Shown piece after piece: positions 1 to 11,300 of a DNA stretch of 64,000 nucleotides. The notes beneath the pieces are model-generated. The model was not told the origin of the DNA and searched no databases. It worked only from the letters and a program-made list of their open reading frames with translations. Origin of the DNA: Volvox africanus (lineage: Eukaryota; Chlorophyta; Chlorophyceae; Chlamydomonadales; Volvocaceae); the NCBI GenBank assembly GCA_030268105.1, contig BSDZ01000003.1, positions 4,945,001-5,009,000 of the forward strand, read 5' to 3'. Each line of letters begins with the position of its first letter. The first letter of the stretch is position 1. The translations under genes and the position numbers were made by a program.

Positions 1-2317
1 AGGGGGACGATCAGGGAAAGCGAGCGGGTAGATGGGACCGGCGGTGGCGGGTCAGCTTCCGCGACTCCTGCAGCCGCATGAGGGTGATCGAGTGGCGAGT
101 GGTGACCGAAGGGTACGACTCGATTGCCTGGTTGCGATAGCGATTGTTAGTTGTCGAAGGGCAACTAAAGATGGTGTACTGGGCAATTGGAACAGAGAAG
201 ACGAAGGGAAATGCAGAAGCCGAGGCCCTGGATGCAGGAATGAGAGAGGAAGGCATTGGGGGGGAGCGATCTTTGCTCCGAAGCCCATGGGGGATGGGTT
301 CAGACGAGCAGTGAGTGCTCACCGGTCTATTCACCCTCCTTCCTACCACACCGGGTAGTGTGGTGCCTGTCCAAGGTCCAAGGTTTGGAATTTGAACTGC
401 CGCGCAGAAGCACATGTATGACTCACACTGGACGGAACACGAACGGCTCGAGTGCGGCGCCCAAACTAACGCCCCCATTCCGCACAACGCCGCCCTCCAC
501 AGGAGGCTTCGTTGGCGGACAGTCCGAGATTTCTCCTTTTTTGTGTGCACGGCAAAAGCAAAGGTGTACAAAGCGTTACATAGGGTTGCTTGCTACAAGA
601 GCTAGAAGTGAGGATGTGCTGGATGTCGTGTGGTGCAGCGTGTCGGTGTATGTGTGATTCGAATCGCAAGGTCGGCGTGGCACCGACCAGTACCAGTACC
701 CTGCTTAAGTAGTATTTAGTGGGGGGGAGCCAATTAATGATGGCTTGGGGGTGCAGGACTACAGCTTGAAGATTCACCCCAGTGGTACGCAGGTGGAGAT
801 GCGGAGAATGGGAAAGGGACACATTATTAAGTCAATCCAGTCAATACGGGTACAAGAGAGGTTGAAAAATCGAAACCGGAAAGGGCCCAAAAGGATACAT
901 GTCCACATGCTAACCCGGTAAGCAAGACGGGTGTTTAGCTGTTGCCTGCTGCAGCGCAGCGTGTAACACGGGGTGCAATAGCGCGTGATGCCGGTGTGCG
1001 AGTGACTCAATGAGGCCACTTTGCAACCTTCAATCCACGTGTACGACTGTACGAAATCTATAGGGGCAGCTGACGTGGGGAACGTTCGATCTCAGTCGCC
1101 GCCATAGTCCCGTCTTCGATATGGCTGATGGCGCATACGGGGTTGGGGCCCGTCCAGCAGGTACTGCTGAAACCCCCAGGGGCTTGCTGGGGCAGAAAAA
1201 AGGGATTGGGGCGAGGTCTCGATTAACACTCTCGTACATCGTGTGCGTGTGTGTGCGAATGGAGGGCATGTGCCAGGGCTGACAGCCTTTTCTGTGCTTA
1301 AAATAAGCCGCTTGGCCAGGGTTCCTGACCCCTGCTCTTGACTGTGTCTTACAGAGCCCTTTCTGCACGAGAAACACACTTTGGCACTCCATACCAACAA
1401 AATGAAGCACGCGAAGAAGGTAAATGTCCTCGTCCTACGTAAAGTGTAAGTATTGCCTAATTGCATAATCGCATAATATAGGTTCCTTTATTTGAGCAAA
1501 ATAACTTCCCCTCAGTCAACCCGGGATATGATGACGTGTGTGGGACACATTAACATCTTTAGATGATTCTTGGGCAAGTAAACCATGTAAGTTATGTTTC
1601 ATATTAGGACTTACAAGCAGTCGCGTAAAATATAGTCACAAACATATTTAATGCCGCCCATGTTAGGTTGAAATCGGTTTTTGAGTACTTAGGGTTTATG
1701 AAGGATCGGCAAAAGAAACGCATCCCCCACCACCATGGAGATTCTGTTGCGCAACGATAGCTGCAGTACACCTAACCTCTTCCCCCTTTTGGGCCTCTCG
1801 GAAAAGAACATTGAAACCAACGACAAACGGTACGACAGGAATGGTCACAACCAGGGCTTGTTCTTTACAACCATGCACCATCGTACGTATATATGGCTGG
1901 CAGGTCAGGGAGCCTGATTTCCAATCAGAGGTACGAAGTATATGGCTGAAACGCCAATTCATTTGGGACTTATTCGCGAGCACCTGACCCCTTCCCTATT
2001 TGGCGCGGAAGGCGGAAGAAACGCCCTTCCCCCTCTTGGCTCATCCAGGGGCCCCGCTCAGCATCGCTTAAAGATATGAAAGCACCGCTTCGCTCGCTGT
2101 GACCCGGGTGTATCTTATAAACAGACGGCCTCGCTGCACCCAACAACGCTGTTTCCATGTGGAGACGATTGTGGAGACGACCGCCACGTCGCTTTCCTAA
2201 ACATCCTTATTTAGCATCCTCGTAGCGCCCGAGTTCCTGCTGCCTTCCGGCATAGTTGCCCCTGCCTGCCTAACTGCCTGCTCATCTGCTCGTTGGCTGG
2301 TGCAGCATGCCAAGCAA

Positions 2318-2336
2318 TTACACCGGGCCAATTACA
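2318..2336 (-). terminator. Candidate polyadenylation signals of the PLATZ gene
   Basis: TTACA on the plus strand (TGTAA on the minus strand) occurs at 2318-2322 and 2332-2336, about 580-590 bp beyond the PLATZ stop codon. TGTAA is the usual chlorophyte poly(A) signal. The distance is plausible for an algal 3' UTR, but the assignment is an inference. Confidence 0.35.
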
Positions 2337-2589
2337 CCGGCCCCCCCCTCTGCATGTGTGCAGTAATATCTTCTCCAAACCTTTCGTCGCTCGATAATCT
2401 ATATGAACCGTGCGCACGTTCCCGTACTCTTATCGTAGACTCAGCCATCTCATCAATCGTATAGAGGAAGAAAAGGCGCGGACAGGCAAGCAGGTGCTGT
2501 TGACTCACTGTCAGTGGCATCTGCACTCTAAACCGCCTCACAAGTTCTGTGTACTGAAACGGAAAACTACAATGCAAAGGAAAACACCA

Positions 2590-2705
2590 GCCCCTGCCAC
2601 CGCCGTCGCCGCCTTCATCATCACATCCACTACCACCGCCACCGCCGCTACCAGCGCCGCCACTGCAGTCCCCGTCACCGCCACCGCCACCGCTTCCATA
2701 CCCGC
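2590..2705. repeat. Imperfect CCG/CAC trinucleotide tract
   Basis: A run of ACC, GCC and ACT triplets with no clear unit boundary. It reads as Thr/Ala-rich on the plus strand and Val/Ala-rich on the minus strand, so the open frames across it are composition artefacts. It lies in the probable 3' region of the PLATZ gene. Confidence 0.6.
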
Positions 2706-2911
2706 CGTGTAAATCCTAATGCAAAAGGTGTTCAGGGTTCCCCCCAGAGATCCCTGGTCCCACAACCCTTGGCCATGATAGAGATGTAAGTTGACCAAAA
2801 TACGGCAGTTGCGGTGCGGGATACGATGAACCGGAGGCGCCTTTGAAGTGATGTCCAGGTCCTAAGTCACAAGAAAGGATGGGGCGTCTACAGACCAGTG
2901 AAGGCGCTCCG

Positions 2912-5900
2912 TCACATCGGCGCCTGATGCGGCCGGCCCTTGCGGGGCTTGACACGTCGTACATCAGCGCCAGTCCCTGCCTCGGCGTCTAGCTCAATGG
3001 TCGCTGCCCGGGGCGCCAAGGCTTCTGTCGCGGCAATGACGGCCATGTTTGCGACAGCAACTCCATTGCCGCCGCCGCTGCTGCCGCCCCCGCTGCTGCC
3101 GCCCCCGCTCCCGCCGCCATCGGCTCCTGGTCTCACCGGCACAAGTGAAGCCAACAGCTCTGCCGCCGTGCCTAGGTCAAGCTCGACACCTGAGGTTGTA
3201 CTGAGATGGCCGCAGCCGGTGCCGCAAACTGACTTAACGGAGTTTTGGCGAGTGATGCGTTTCGGGCTGAGCAGTGCCATATGCGCCGTCAATTCATCCG
3301 CTGAGACTGCGACCGCCGCTCCGCGGCCTCTGAAACGGTGCCGCAGCGGTGACGTCACTTCTGGTTGCCCGCCGCCGCCGCCGCCGCCGCCCCCCCCCTG
3401 TGTCGCCCTATCAGCTGCGGCGAGAGCGACTCCGAGATCGATGCTGGCGCAGCGGCGTTTGGCGCCCACAGCGCTTATCGTGTCTCCCCAAAGGGGCGGC
3501 GGGCCGCCGAAGGAATGACTGCCCGCCGGCATGGGGAATCTCGTCGGCGGCCCCGGGCCCGCTGACACGCGACGAATCCTCCGCGGCAAATTCTCCGCCG
3601 GGGCCTCCGACGGCAACAGTGGCGGCAGCGCCGCCGCAGTCACGGCCGCAGCCGCCGGAGCCAAGGCGGACGCCGCCGGTGCGTCCCCCGTAGACATTTG
3701 CGGCTGCGGCTCCGCTGCCGCAGCCGCCGATGCATCAGCAGCTCCCTTAGGGTTTGATTTGAAGTGCTTGGTACGTAGCAGGGACAACAAGTAATCCCCG
3801 AGGCCCGCGTTCCGCGTCGTCGCCGCCGCCGCCGCCGCCGTCGTCGCCGCCGCCGCTGTAGACTGCGGATCTGCGAATTGAGGTTGAGGGGAATCCATTG
3901 AGGCGCTGACCAGGGCCGCAGCTCCACCTTCACATCTGGGCCCAGCCCCAGGAGTCCATCCTGCAGGCGGTGCGCTGCTGGAGCGGGCCAGTGATGAATG
4001 CCTGATAGCTTGTCGCTGCCGCCCCGCCGCTCCCGCCGCCGCCGCCACCTGGTCTTCGATGCCGCCCCAGCCGCCAGAAGCAGCAAGCAGATGCATCCGC
4101 TTACCGGGAGCGGCGACCGCTGACGCTGAGGACGCGCCGCCAGAGCGGCTATGTAATGATTGGTTACTTAGTCGCTCCGGAGGTTGACGGTGCCGTTGTG
4201 GTCGGCCGTTACCTTCCTGCCGCAAACACGGAGCAGCGCTGCCACAGGATTCATGAGGCGGACCGCCGGACAGGGACGGCGGGCGGGGAGGCCGCTGGCG
4301 GGCGGCCCCGACGGCCCCGGCGACAGCAGTGGCCCCGGCGGCGGCGGCAACGGCGAACGGCGCCTCCGCTGGGCTGCATTCCGCTGCTACGGCAGACAAG
4401 GGCGTCAGGCGGCCGCCAAGCCACGGGCCGCCAGCCACGGCCGCCATCACAGCCACCGCCACCCCGCCATCACTCTCGTCCCACTGGCCTGCATCGGGTC
4501 CCGACGCTTGCGCTGCACCTCCGCCTTCGCAGCCGTCGCTGTCACGGAAGGTCATGACGCCATTTTCTTGTCGCGGCTGCCCCTCCAGGTTGCCCTTCTC
4601 CGCCTCGTACCTCTGTTCGGCCAGGCGCCGGGGGATCTTAACCTTCCGGTTGTCGCCTACCGCCAGGATTTCCACCGGGGTCAGTGGCGGCAAGCCGTCC
4701 TCCTGGTTCAGCTTGCATTCCAGGGAGCAGAACCTGCTGCCGATGTCCATCAAGGAGCGATGGCAGTAATAGCAGTTCGGGACGTAACCCTGCCTGGAGG
4801 CAGTGCAGTCGTAACAGTCCATCAATCAGAGGCTTAAACTTCCCAGGGGGCTTGGGTTGGACGTTGAGCGCGGCACGGCAACGGTTGCGAAATCAACGAA
4901 CAAGCCAATGAAAACTCGATAAAGGCAGGTAGATACTAGATAAATTCAGCCTGACCTGTTGTAATCTCCTACGGTCACCTAACTCCCAGGCAGCCCATTT
5001 TGCAGCCCGCTATAGTCCCGTTTCCAACTTTTGATGGTTCAGGAAATTTTCCTGAACCATATTGGAAACATGCGTACGGCTGTATGGCATGTTATCGTAT
5101 ACGTCGTAAGCGGGCCAGTCAAGGCGTGTACCGCACCCCAAGACCGGCACCTCCGGTGAAAGGTCCTCTCCCCTTACTTACTTTGGCATCTGGGGCCTCG
5201 GCCGCAGGAAGATGACCTTGCCATTATTAATTGTGTACTGCTGGATTCCGCTGATGTCGTACAGCATGCTCATATCTCCGATGCGCATCACTGAAAGGGA
5301 TATGCGAGCCCGCGATTCACCCACAAAGTGGCCGTAGAGATGTCGAGAGGTAAGCTGACAAGTTAAAGGTCGGATCAAGGACGCGCAGCATGGGCAGGTA
5401 GGGACGACCGCGCACAGCAGCACAGACAGCATGTGAGCACACCCTAATGCGGAGTGCACCAAAAAATGCCCTCCATGCAGCAGATTCGAATATCGACCCC
5501 CCTCCCTGAACGCAACGGTCCCAAAACTCAGTGACGATAGCGAGGCCAAGTACGGCACATTTCGAGCCCAGCGCGATCAGTTTCAATTTGGCTCAAATTG
5601 AGCGGCGCGTCCCTTCAAACAAGCACCTTGCTCGCCGCACGACATCCTTAAGAATGCGTCACTCAAATTCAAATTCGACTTCCCACGGGCAGGCAAATGC
5701 TATGCATCGCAGGACTTTACACGCGGTCGGCATTTATCGACCCTTGGGTCAGTGGCCGACAAATATAGTCAAACCACACTCCCGGTGACATGTGACCTAA
5801 GCTTTATCGGCTGGCGCCCCTGGAGCTTCAGGTTGTGGTTTTGTTCTGGTTGGGGTTCAATGCGGCTGGGGTGACCCAGGGGTCGTTAGGGCAGCACCCC

Positions 5901-6648
5901 CTCCGCAGCCGTCCAAACCCAGAACAGGGAAAACCTTAACCAAGAACAGCTGCTTAAGACATAATTCGTTAGGATGAATCAAGCTACCACTTTTGCTGAC
6001 TGTAGAAGGTATTTCTGGAAAACCCAAATCAGCGATCAACCATTTTCTCCCGTGCATTTCAAAACCCCCAAACACATCATAATGAGTCGGTGTCGCATTC
6101 CGAAACCTCAAAAGGCAAGCATCTGGCTGCCCCGATGTGCTGATCATAATGTGGACCAAGTTATGGCGTCAAAGCATATCACACATGTGCGACAGTGCTG
6201 CATGATCCTCTGTATGACTCACACGCAAGATACACATCGCTAGAAAGACATACACACGCAGACAGGCACGTAATGCCATTCACTCACCGTCATGGTACGT
6301 GTTCCGCCGAACTTGCACCACCCGGGCGCCTGCGCTGACGGGACGGCAGAAGTGGCAGTAGGCCCGGCCGAAGGGGTCGTCCACATCCAGGAACGAGACA
6401 TGGCTGTCCCTGGAGCCGTTGTGTAGCTCGTGGCACTGGGGGCAGGGGGTAAAGAGACCCTCAGCCGCGTCCATCAGCTGCCGCATCGTCTCGCGATCGG
6501 TCAGCCAAGGGAGCGCGGCGCCGTCGAATGTCCGGCTGCTAGTGGCTCCACTGCCGCTGGCGCGGCGCGAGAGGGGAGGAAGCTGAGGCACATGGTGCTT
6601 GTGGTTGAATTGTTCAAAAAAATCTCTTTGTAAGTCTTGTCGCGACAT
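2912..6648 (-). CDS. PLATZ-family zinc-binding transcription factor
   Basis: Three exons: 6648-6288, 5290-5182 and 4793-2912, with phases 1 and 2 matching across consensus GT-AG junctions; 783 aa. The PLATZ core lies at residues 48-184. It has WLTDRETMRQL, then Cys69/Cys72/His73, Cys98/Cys101, QVRRNTYHD at the exon 1 end, VMRIGDMSMLYDISGIQQYT and a KVIFLRPRPQ strand in exon 2, then CYYCHRSLMD and RFCSLECKL at the start of exon 3. PLATZ proteins are plant-lineage factors that bind A/T-rich DNA in the nucleus. Typical members have 200-260 aa. Here about 600 residues of Ala/Gly/Ser/Pro-rich sequence follow the core, including a poly-Gly run (near 3367-3400) and Ala-rich runs; this tail has no recognised domain. 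The start is the first ATG of an exon that encodes the beginning of the core. Intron 2 holds a long palindrome. The identity is secure; the exact end of the tail is less so. Confidence 0.92.
5020..5069. repeat. Long near-perfect inverted repeat in PLATZ intron 2
   Basis: The core arms, ATGGTTCAGGAAA and TTTCCTGAACCAT (13 bp), are perfect and separated by one T (5034-5060). After a short mismatched stretch, outer arms GTTTCCAA and TTGGAAAC extend the symmetry to 5020-5069. It lies within the intron between 5181 and 4794. It could be a fold-back element, a MITE remnant or a structured RNA segment. I see no target-site duplication. Confidence 0.8.
5291..6287 (-). other. PLATZ intron 1
   Basis: A 997-bp intron with donor GTGAGTG at 6287 and acceptor CCCTTTCAG ending at 5291. 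No internal exon, RNA gene or repeat family was recognised. Confidence 0.7.
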
Positions 6649-8372
6649 TTAGTTTATTTGATGAGAATGTCGACGACAGGAGCTATCGAAGCAAAATAGG
6701 TGACGCAAAGGTTGAAGCTCACTGCAAAAAAGTGGCCAGCTTAGCTGTGACCATGATCCTGATCTCGGTTGTAATGACCGCTGACGCACACGATGAAACT
6801 TAAGTCGCGGGGAAGTCCTGCTTGGCGTTCCTTGGATACCGGGTAAGATGCGTGCTTCACACCGACGGTCAAAAGATAAGAATTTACGTGCGTAAGCAGC
6901 TGCAAATGCCCTCCTACTGCAGAACCATTCGCTGCGATGCGCTGAACAAGAAATCTCATGCCTCGCTTGAGGAAGAAGTGAGTTGTTGTTCCATGCGCGC
7001 GATGATTCGATTAATCCGTACAGTGCTGTACTGCAACGTCGAGAGAGAAGATTTACTTGGGCTAGCTGCCCTTCATGCGCCTAGTTGCATTGCAAAGTGT
7101 AGAGGCTTTCCTAAATCATTCCTAAGTCATAGAGACTCGTGTTGTATAACTATCACTTCGTGAGCTCCATGCATACAGCATATATAGTTGCAATCGACTG
7201 TATGCACAGTTACACTCCTCCAAGGAGATTGACAGCACACCGCTGGAAGCTAAGGTTGGAATCTAAGCCCTCCGGTCGAATGCCATGGGCCGACACGCAA
7301 TGAACCGTGGGTCTCGAAAAACTGTTTGGCAAACTACAGCGATTAAAATCGCAAAAGTGTACAACGCTTGAACTTGCATGTGGCTCCAGCATTTATGAGG
7401 TTGTAATTGATTATATCTGGAGAGATAAATTCCCTCCAGGGGTATTTCGCGATGGACAGCCCACCCGAGATGACTGATTCGAATGGCGCGGGGACGCATG
7501 CACGCACACTTCACGAACCGTGTGTTGCGTCACGAATCTAACGTTCTCTCCTCCCTGACTAGGATGGAACAAATCAAGAAACAATTGCGAGATATCAAGC
7601 ATGTTAAACCTAATCGCGATACCGTGGGCATAAATATATTGTCTGTACAGGTATTGGCTTCTATTTGGTCAAGCGAGGTTTTCTTCTATGCCTTAGCGCC
7701 TCCGACGAGATTCTTCACGCCGTTATCTTGGCTGGCGTCTCTGCAGAAGCCCATAGCCATGGCAATGATAAAAGGCGATGCTTTTATGGGCTATCACCTC
7801 TTGCAAGTCTCTATTCCCATGGATTCTGCACATCCTTCACGATAACCCGGACAAACAAAACTCGACGGCGTCGCTGTTTCTGAGACGGTGATGACTTTTT
7901 TGCCTGAACAGTTTTCATCGATTAGCAGCTTTGGAAGACCTGAGTCGCACATCGCTGCTGGCCACGTGAAAAAGAAAGGTCCCCATGCTACATGCACACA
8001 CTGCGACGGCACATCCTGATATACCTGCGGTTTCAGTCACGGCCCCGCTGAGTGAATGACTGATTCACTAATGCAATCGCGCACCCCCCCCCCCCCCCAC
8101 ACACACACACACGCGTGCTCCCGTCGATCCGACTAGACCCGCCCTGTACACATGTCGGACTTGCAGTGGAGCCCGAACGGCCCATCAGTCCCATATATGC
8201 CCGACCTTGCGCCGTTTCGTGGCTCAAACCTTTCCTTTCATAACCAGTCTCCCCCTGTGAGCGCAAAACAACGTTTGTGTTTTGGTTTATAGTGAACTAT
8301 CTTTCAGCTCTTCTTCAGCTCTTTTCTCGCGCTAGCAGCACGGTGAGGGTAACGTGGCCTCGGATCCGGCTC
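6649..8372. other. Intergenic: PLATZ upstream region and FAM184 3' flank
   Basis: Both flanking genes are on the minus strand. The part next to 6648 should hold the PLATZ promoter, and the part next to 8372 the FAM184-like 3' UTR. No frame here has a recognisable domain. A minus-strand TGTAA (TTACA at 7210-7214) is a possible FAM184 poly(A) signal about 1.2 kb past its stop. A C15 run followed by (AC)7 lies at 8084-8112. Confidence 0.5.
8084..8112. repeat. Poly-C plus (AC)n microsatellite
   Basis: Fifteen C residues directly followed by seven AC units, in the 3' flank of the FAM184-like gene. It is probably length-polymorphic and a likely sequencing-error site. Confidence 0.9.
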
Positions 8373-11300
8373 TCATTTTCGCCCGCTGCCGCCGTCGCGT
8401 CCCGACGCCCTGCCCTTATTCTTATTGCCCAGCATCCAGTCCACCACGTCGCTCTTGGCGTGCAGCGCTGAGTCGACGTTGAGGACCTTCTCACCCGCAC
8501 CGCCGTTTTTAAAGTGCTTGTTGTAGTTCTCCTCCCGCAGCAGCAACTCCGCGCGCAGGTGCGCCATGCGCTCCTCCGAGCTGCGCACCAGCTCCTCCAG
8601 CTTCCGCACAGCTGCTTCCAACTCCCCGATTCGCCGGACGTCCTCGTCACGGGACTCGCGCGCGTCAAATCGCAGTTGCAGCTCGCTGTATGATGCCTCT
8701 ATGGCAGCGAGCCGCTCCGCAGCATCGGCTTCTGCTGCTGCTAACTGCTGCCGAAGCTGTGATGCCAGCTGTTCGCTCTCCGCCACCAGGGCCTCCTTGT
8801 CGGCTTTGTAGGATCTCAGCAGCGCGTCGCGCTCTGCAGCTGCATCCTGCTTAAGTTTGAACACCGTATCCGTCATCTCCGCGGCCTTGGAGGCTAATGC
8901 AGCTGTCAGCTGGTCCACCTTCTGGGCGAGCGCCATCCGCTCCGCCTCAGTGGCTACGGCGCGCTTCGACGCCTCCGCAGTGGTGCGGTCGGCTCGCTCC
9001 AGTTGGCCTCGTAGCGCCGCCAACTCGGCAGCGTGCGCGGTGCGGACTGTCGCGAGGGCGTCCTCCTGCCGCTTGGCGGCGGCGGCCAACGCGGCTTCCT
9101 GGGCCTGCGAAAGGAGAGCGATAAGCGGTGCATGTTTGATTTGATCCATCACTCAGACATGCAAGCGGGCATGGAGCAGGCGGGATCTAACTACATGCAC
9201 ATGCACATGAAACGGCTGAGTCCAGGAGGGAAATGCCGCAGGGCGCAGGTAGCTGCAGAAATGGGAAAGGGGGAGAGGAGAGAGGACCTGAAAAGACCAA
9301 AAAGGCCCAACCCAACACAGCCCAACTACGGCTCAGCGATCTGGACCGTGTAGTCACCTTTGCTGTCACCTCGAGCTCCTGCGTCCTCTGCTCCGCCAAT
9401 GCTTTCACCACACCCGCATGCCGCGCCTCCTGCCGCTCCCATTCCGCCTTGGCCTCCGCCTCCGCCCGCTCCAGGGCCTCCTTGTGCCGCGCCTCCGACT
9501 CCTCGATTGCACGTTCGCGCTCTGCCGTCATACCCCGCCGCAGCGCCTCCGTAGCATCACGCCCACGTGCCTCCGCCTCCGCCACCGCTGCCGCCATCTC
9601 CGCGCGCAGCCTTTCCTCTGTGGTCGCCTGACTGGCAGCGGCCGTGGCCGATGCCGCCGCCAACGCGTCGGCGTTGGAGAGGAGCAGCTTCTCGATCTCC
9701 GCGTCGTGTTTTTTCCGGAGGTCATCGAGCTCCTGGCATCCAGCCGGTCAGGACACCTATCAGCGCTTTGCCAGGCACAATCTGGCTCTACACTTACATC
9801 CAGATTACTACCCGAGATTACTGACCAGCATGTGTCCACACAGATTCTCATCCTCCGAAACCAACGGGTCGCCAATTCCGCTGCTGCCAGAACCCCGAGT
9901 ATGCAGCAGGTACGTCTTCACGTGCAGCTGACAAGGCAAGGATGACAAGCGGTCCCCAACCTTCGGCCGTCTTAGTGCTGTCAAGACTGTCTACGCCCAC
10001 GCTGAGTGAATGGCACGCCGCCCCGCCCCTCCCTCACCTTCGAGTTAGCCGCCTTTAGCGCCTCCATTTCCGCCTCCGCCCGCTTACGTTGTGCCTCCAA
10101 ATCTGCCTCCAGACGTCGCCGTTGGTCATCCATTTGAGCGCGCAGCGCCGCCTCCGCCGCCCCACCCGCTGCTGTGAGCTGCGCGCGCAGCGATGACAGC
10201 TCTGAAGACAGCCGCGCATCCGCTTCCATGCGCGCCTGCCGAAGCCGTGACTCGGCCTCGGCGTTCAAGCGGCCCACCTCAGAAGACATATGTGCGGAGG
10301 AAGACAACTTGTCCTCCTCAGCCTGAGGAACGGCGTTCATTCACACGTGCAGCAGCTCAGCCCCTTACCACACAGCAGCGGACGTGCATCTGGTGCGGGT
10401 CCACAGCGCCTTACCAACAATCATGTTCTTTTCCTTCTTACCGGCCGGCCAGCACTAAGCAGTTACATGCATAGCGTGACGTAATGTAACGTGAGGTGAT
10501 GTGACATGGCGCTAACGAATTCTCTTCGTCAGGACCCTGGCTGCGAATCCGCCTCCACATCTGTTGCCATCTACCTTCTTGTTGGCCGCCTCCAGCTCCA
10601 CCTTGAGAGCCGTGAGTTGCTTCTGCCGATCCGCGGCCTGCGCCTCGGCTGTCGTTAGCGCCGTCTTGGTCTTGGCCAGGTCATCCTTGAGCTTGGCCTC
10701 GCTGGCAGTCAGGCTGCGTACCTGCACCTCCAGCTGGTCCTGCAGGTTGAGTATTGGGGTCGGGGCTGGGGAACTCAGGTTGTGAGGAATTCCCCTAACG
10801 TGCAACCTCGCACATATGGACACCGCAAGTATATGTATCAACACGGACCAACACAATGGCGACCGCCAATTGGTTTTTTATATCATATTTTTTAAAGTTC
10901 ATTATAGAAGTGGATCCACAACGACATTAATTATCGACTAAACTTCAGCCCTCCCTCCCTCTCTTCCTCCCACTCCCTTCCTCCCTCCCACCCTTCCTCC
11001 CACTCCCTCCCTCCCTTCCTCCCACTCCCTTCCTCCCTCCCACCCTTCCTCCCACCCTTCCTCTCCCTCCCACTCTTCCTCTCCCTCCCACTCCCTCCCA
11101 CCCTTCCTCCCACTCCCTCCCACCCTTCCTCGTCCTCGTCCTCACATTCCCTCCCTCCCTCCCCCCTTAGTCTCGGGGCGGCAACCGCAGCCCTCACCTT
11201 CGTTGCGCTTGCGTCCTTGCCTGTCGCGTCCAGCTTCTGCTTGAGGTCCGCCAGCTCCGCTGCTAACGCCTCCTTGGCGCGACGCTGATCCGCTGCTTGT

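Larger units (their letters stand above)
1..2911. other. Left flank, no convincing gene
   Basis: I see no open frame here with a recognisable domain and coherent splice signals. The stretch just below 2912 should be the 3' UTR of the PLATZ gene. A weak possible terminal exon on the minus strand (127-11, 38 codons, preceded by CCAG) is Arg/Ser-rich and unrecognised. Around 2590-2705 there is an imperfect CCG/CAC trinucleotide tract. A direct repeat of CAATTACACCGG lies at 2316-2340 and contains two minus-strand TGTAA motifs. Confidence 0.5.

Noticed and set aside
11..127. Possible last exon of a minus-strand gene at the left edge
   Set aside because: It has an acceptor-like CCAG and 38 open codons to a stop, but no recognisable domain, a weak pyrimidine tract and no partner exon in the window.
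2410..2798. Thr/Ala-rich (plus) and Val/Ala-rich (minus) open frames
   Set aside because: They arise from the CCG/CAC trinucleotide tract, lack splice context and show no family similarity.
7483..7883. Plus-strand open frames of 70-120 codons
   Set aside because: No domain, no splice partners, and they lie in the probable 3' UTR of the minus-strand FAM184-like gene.
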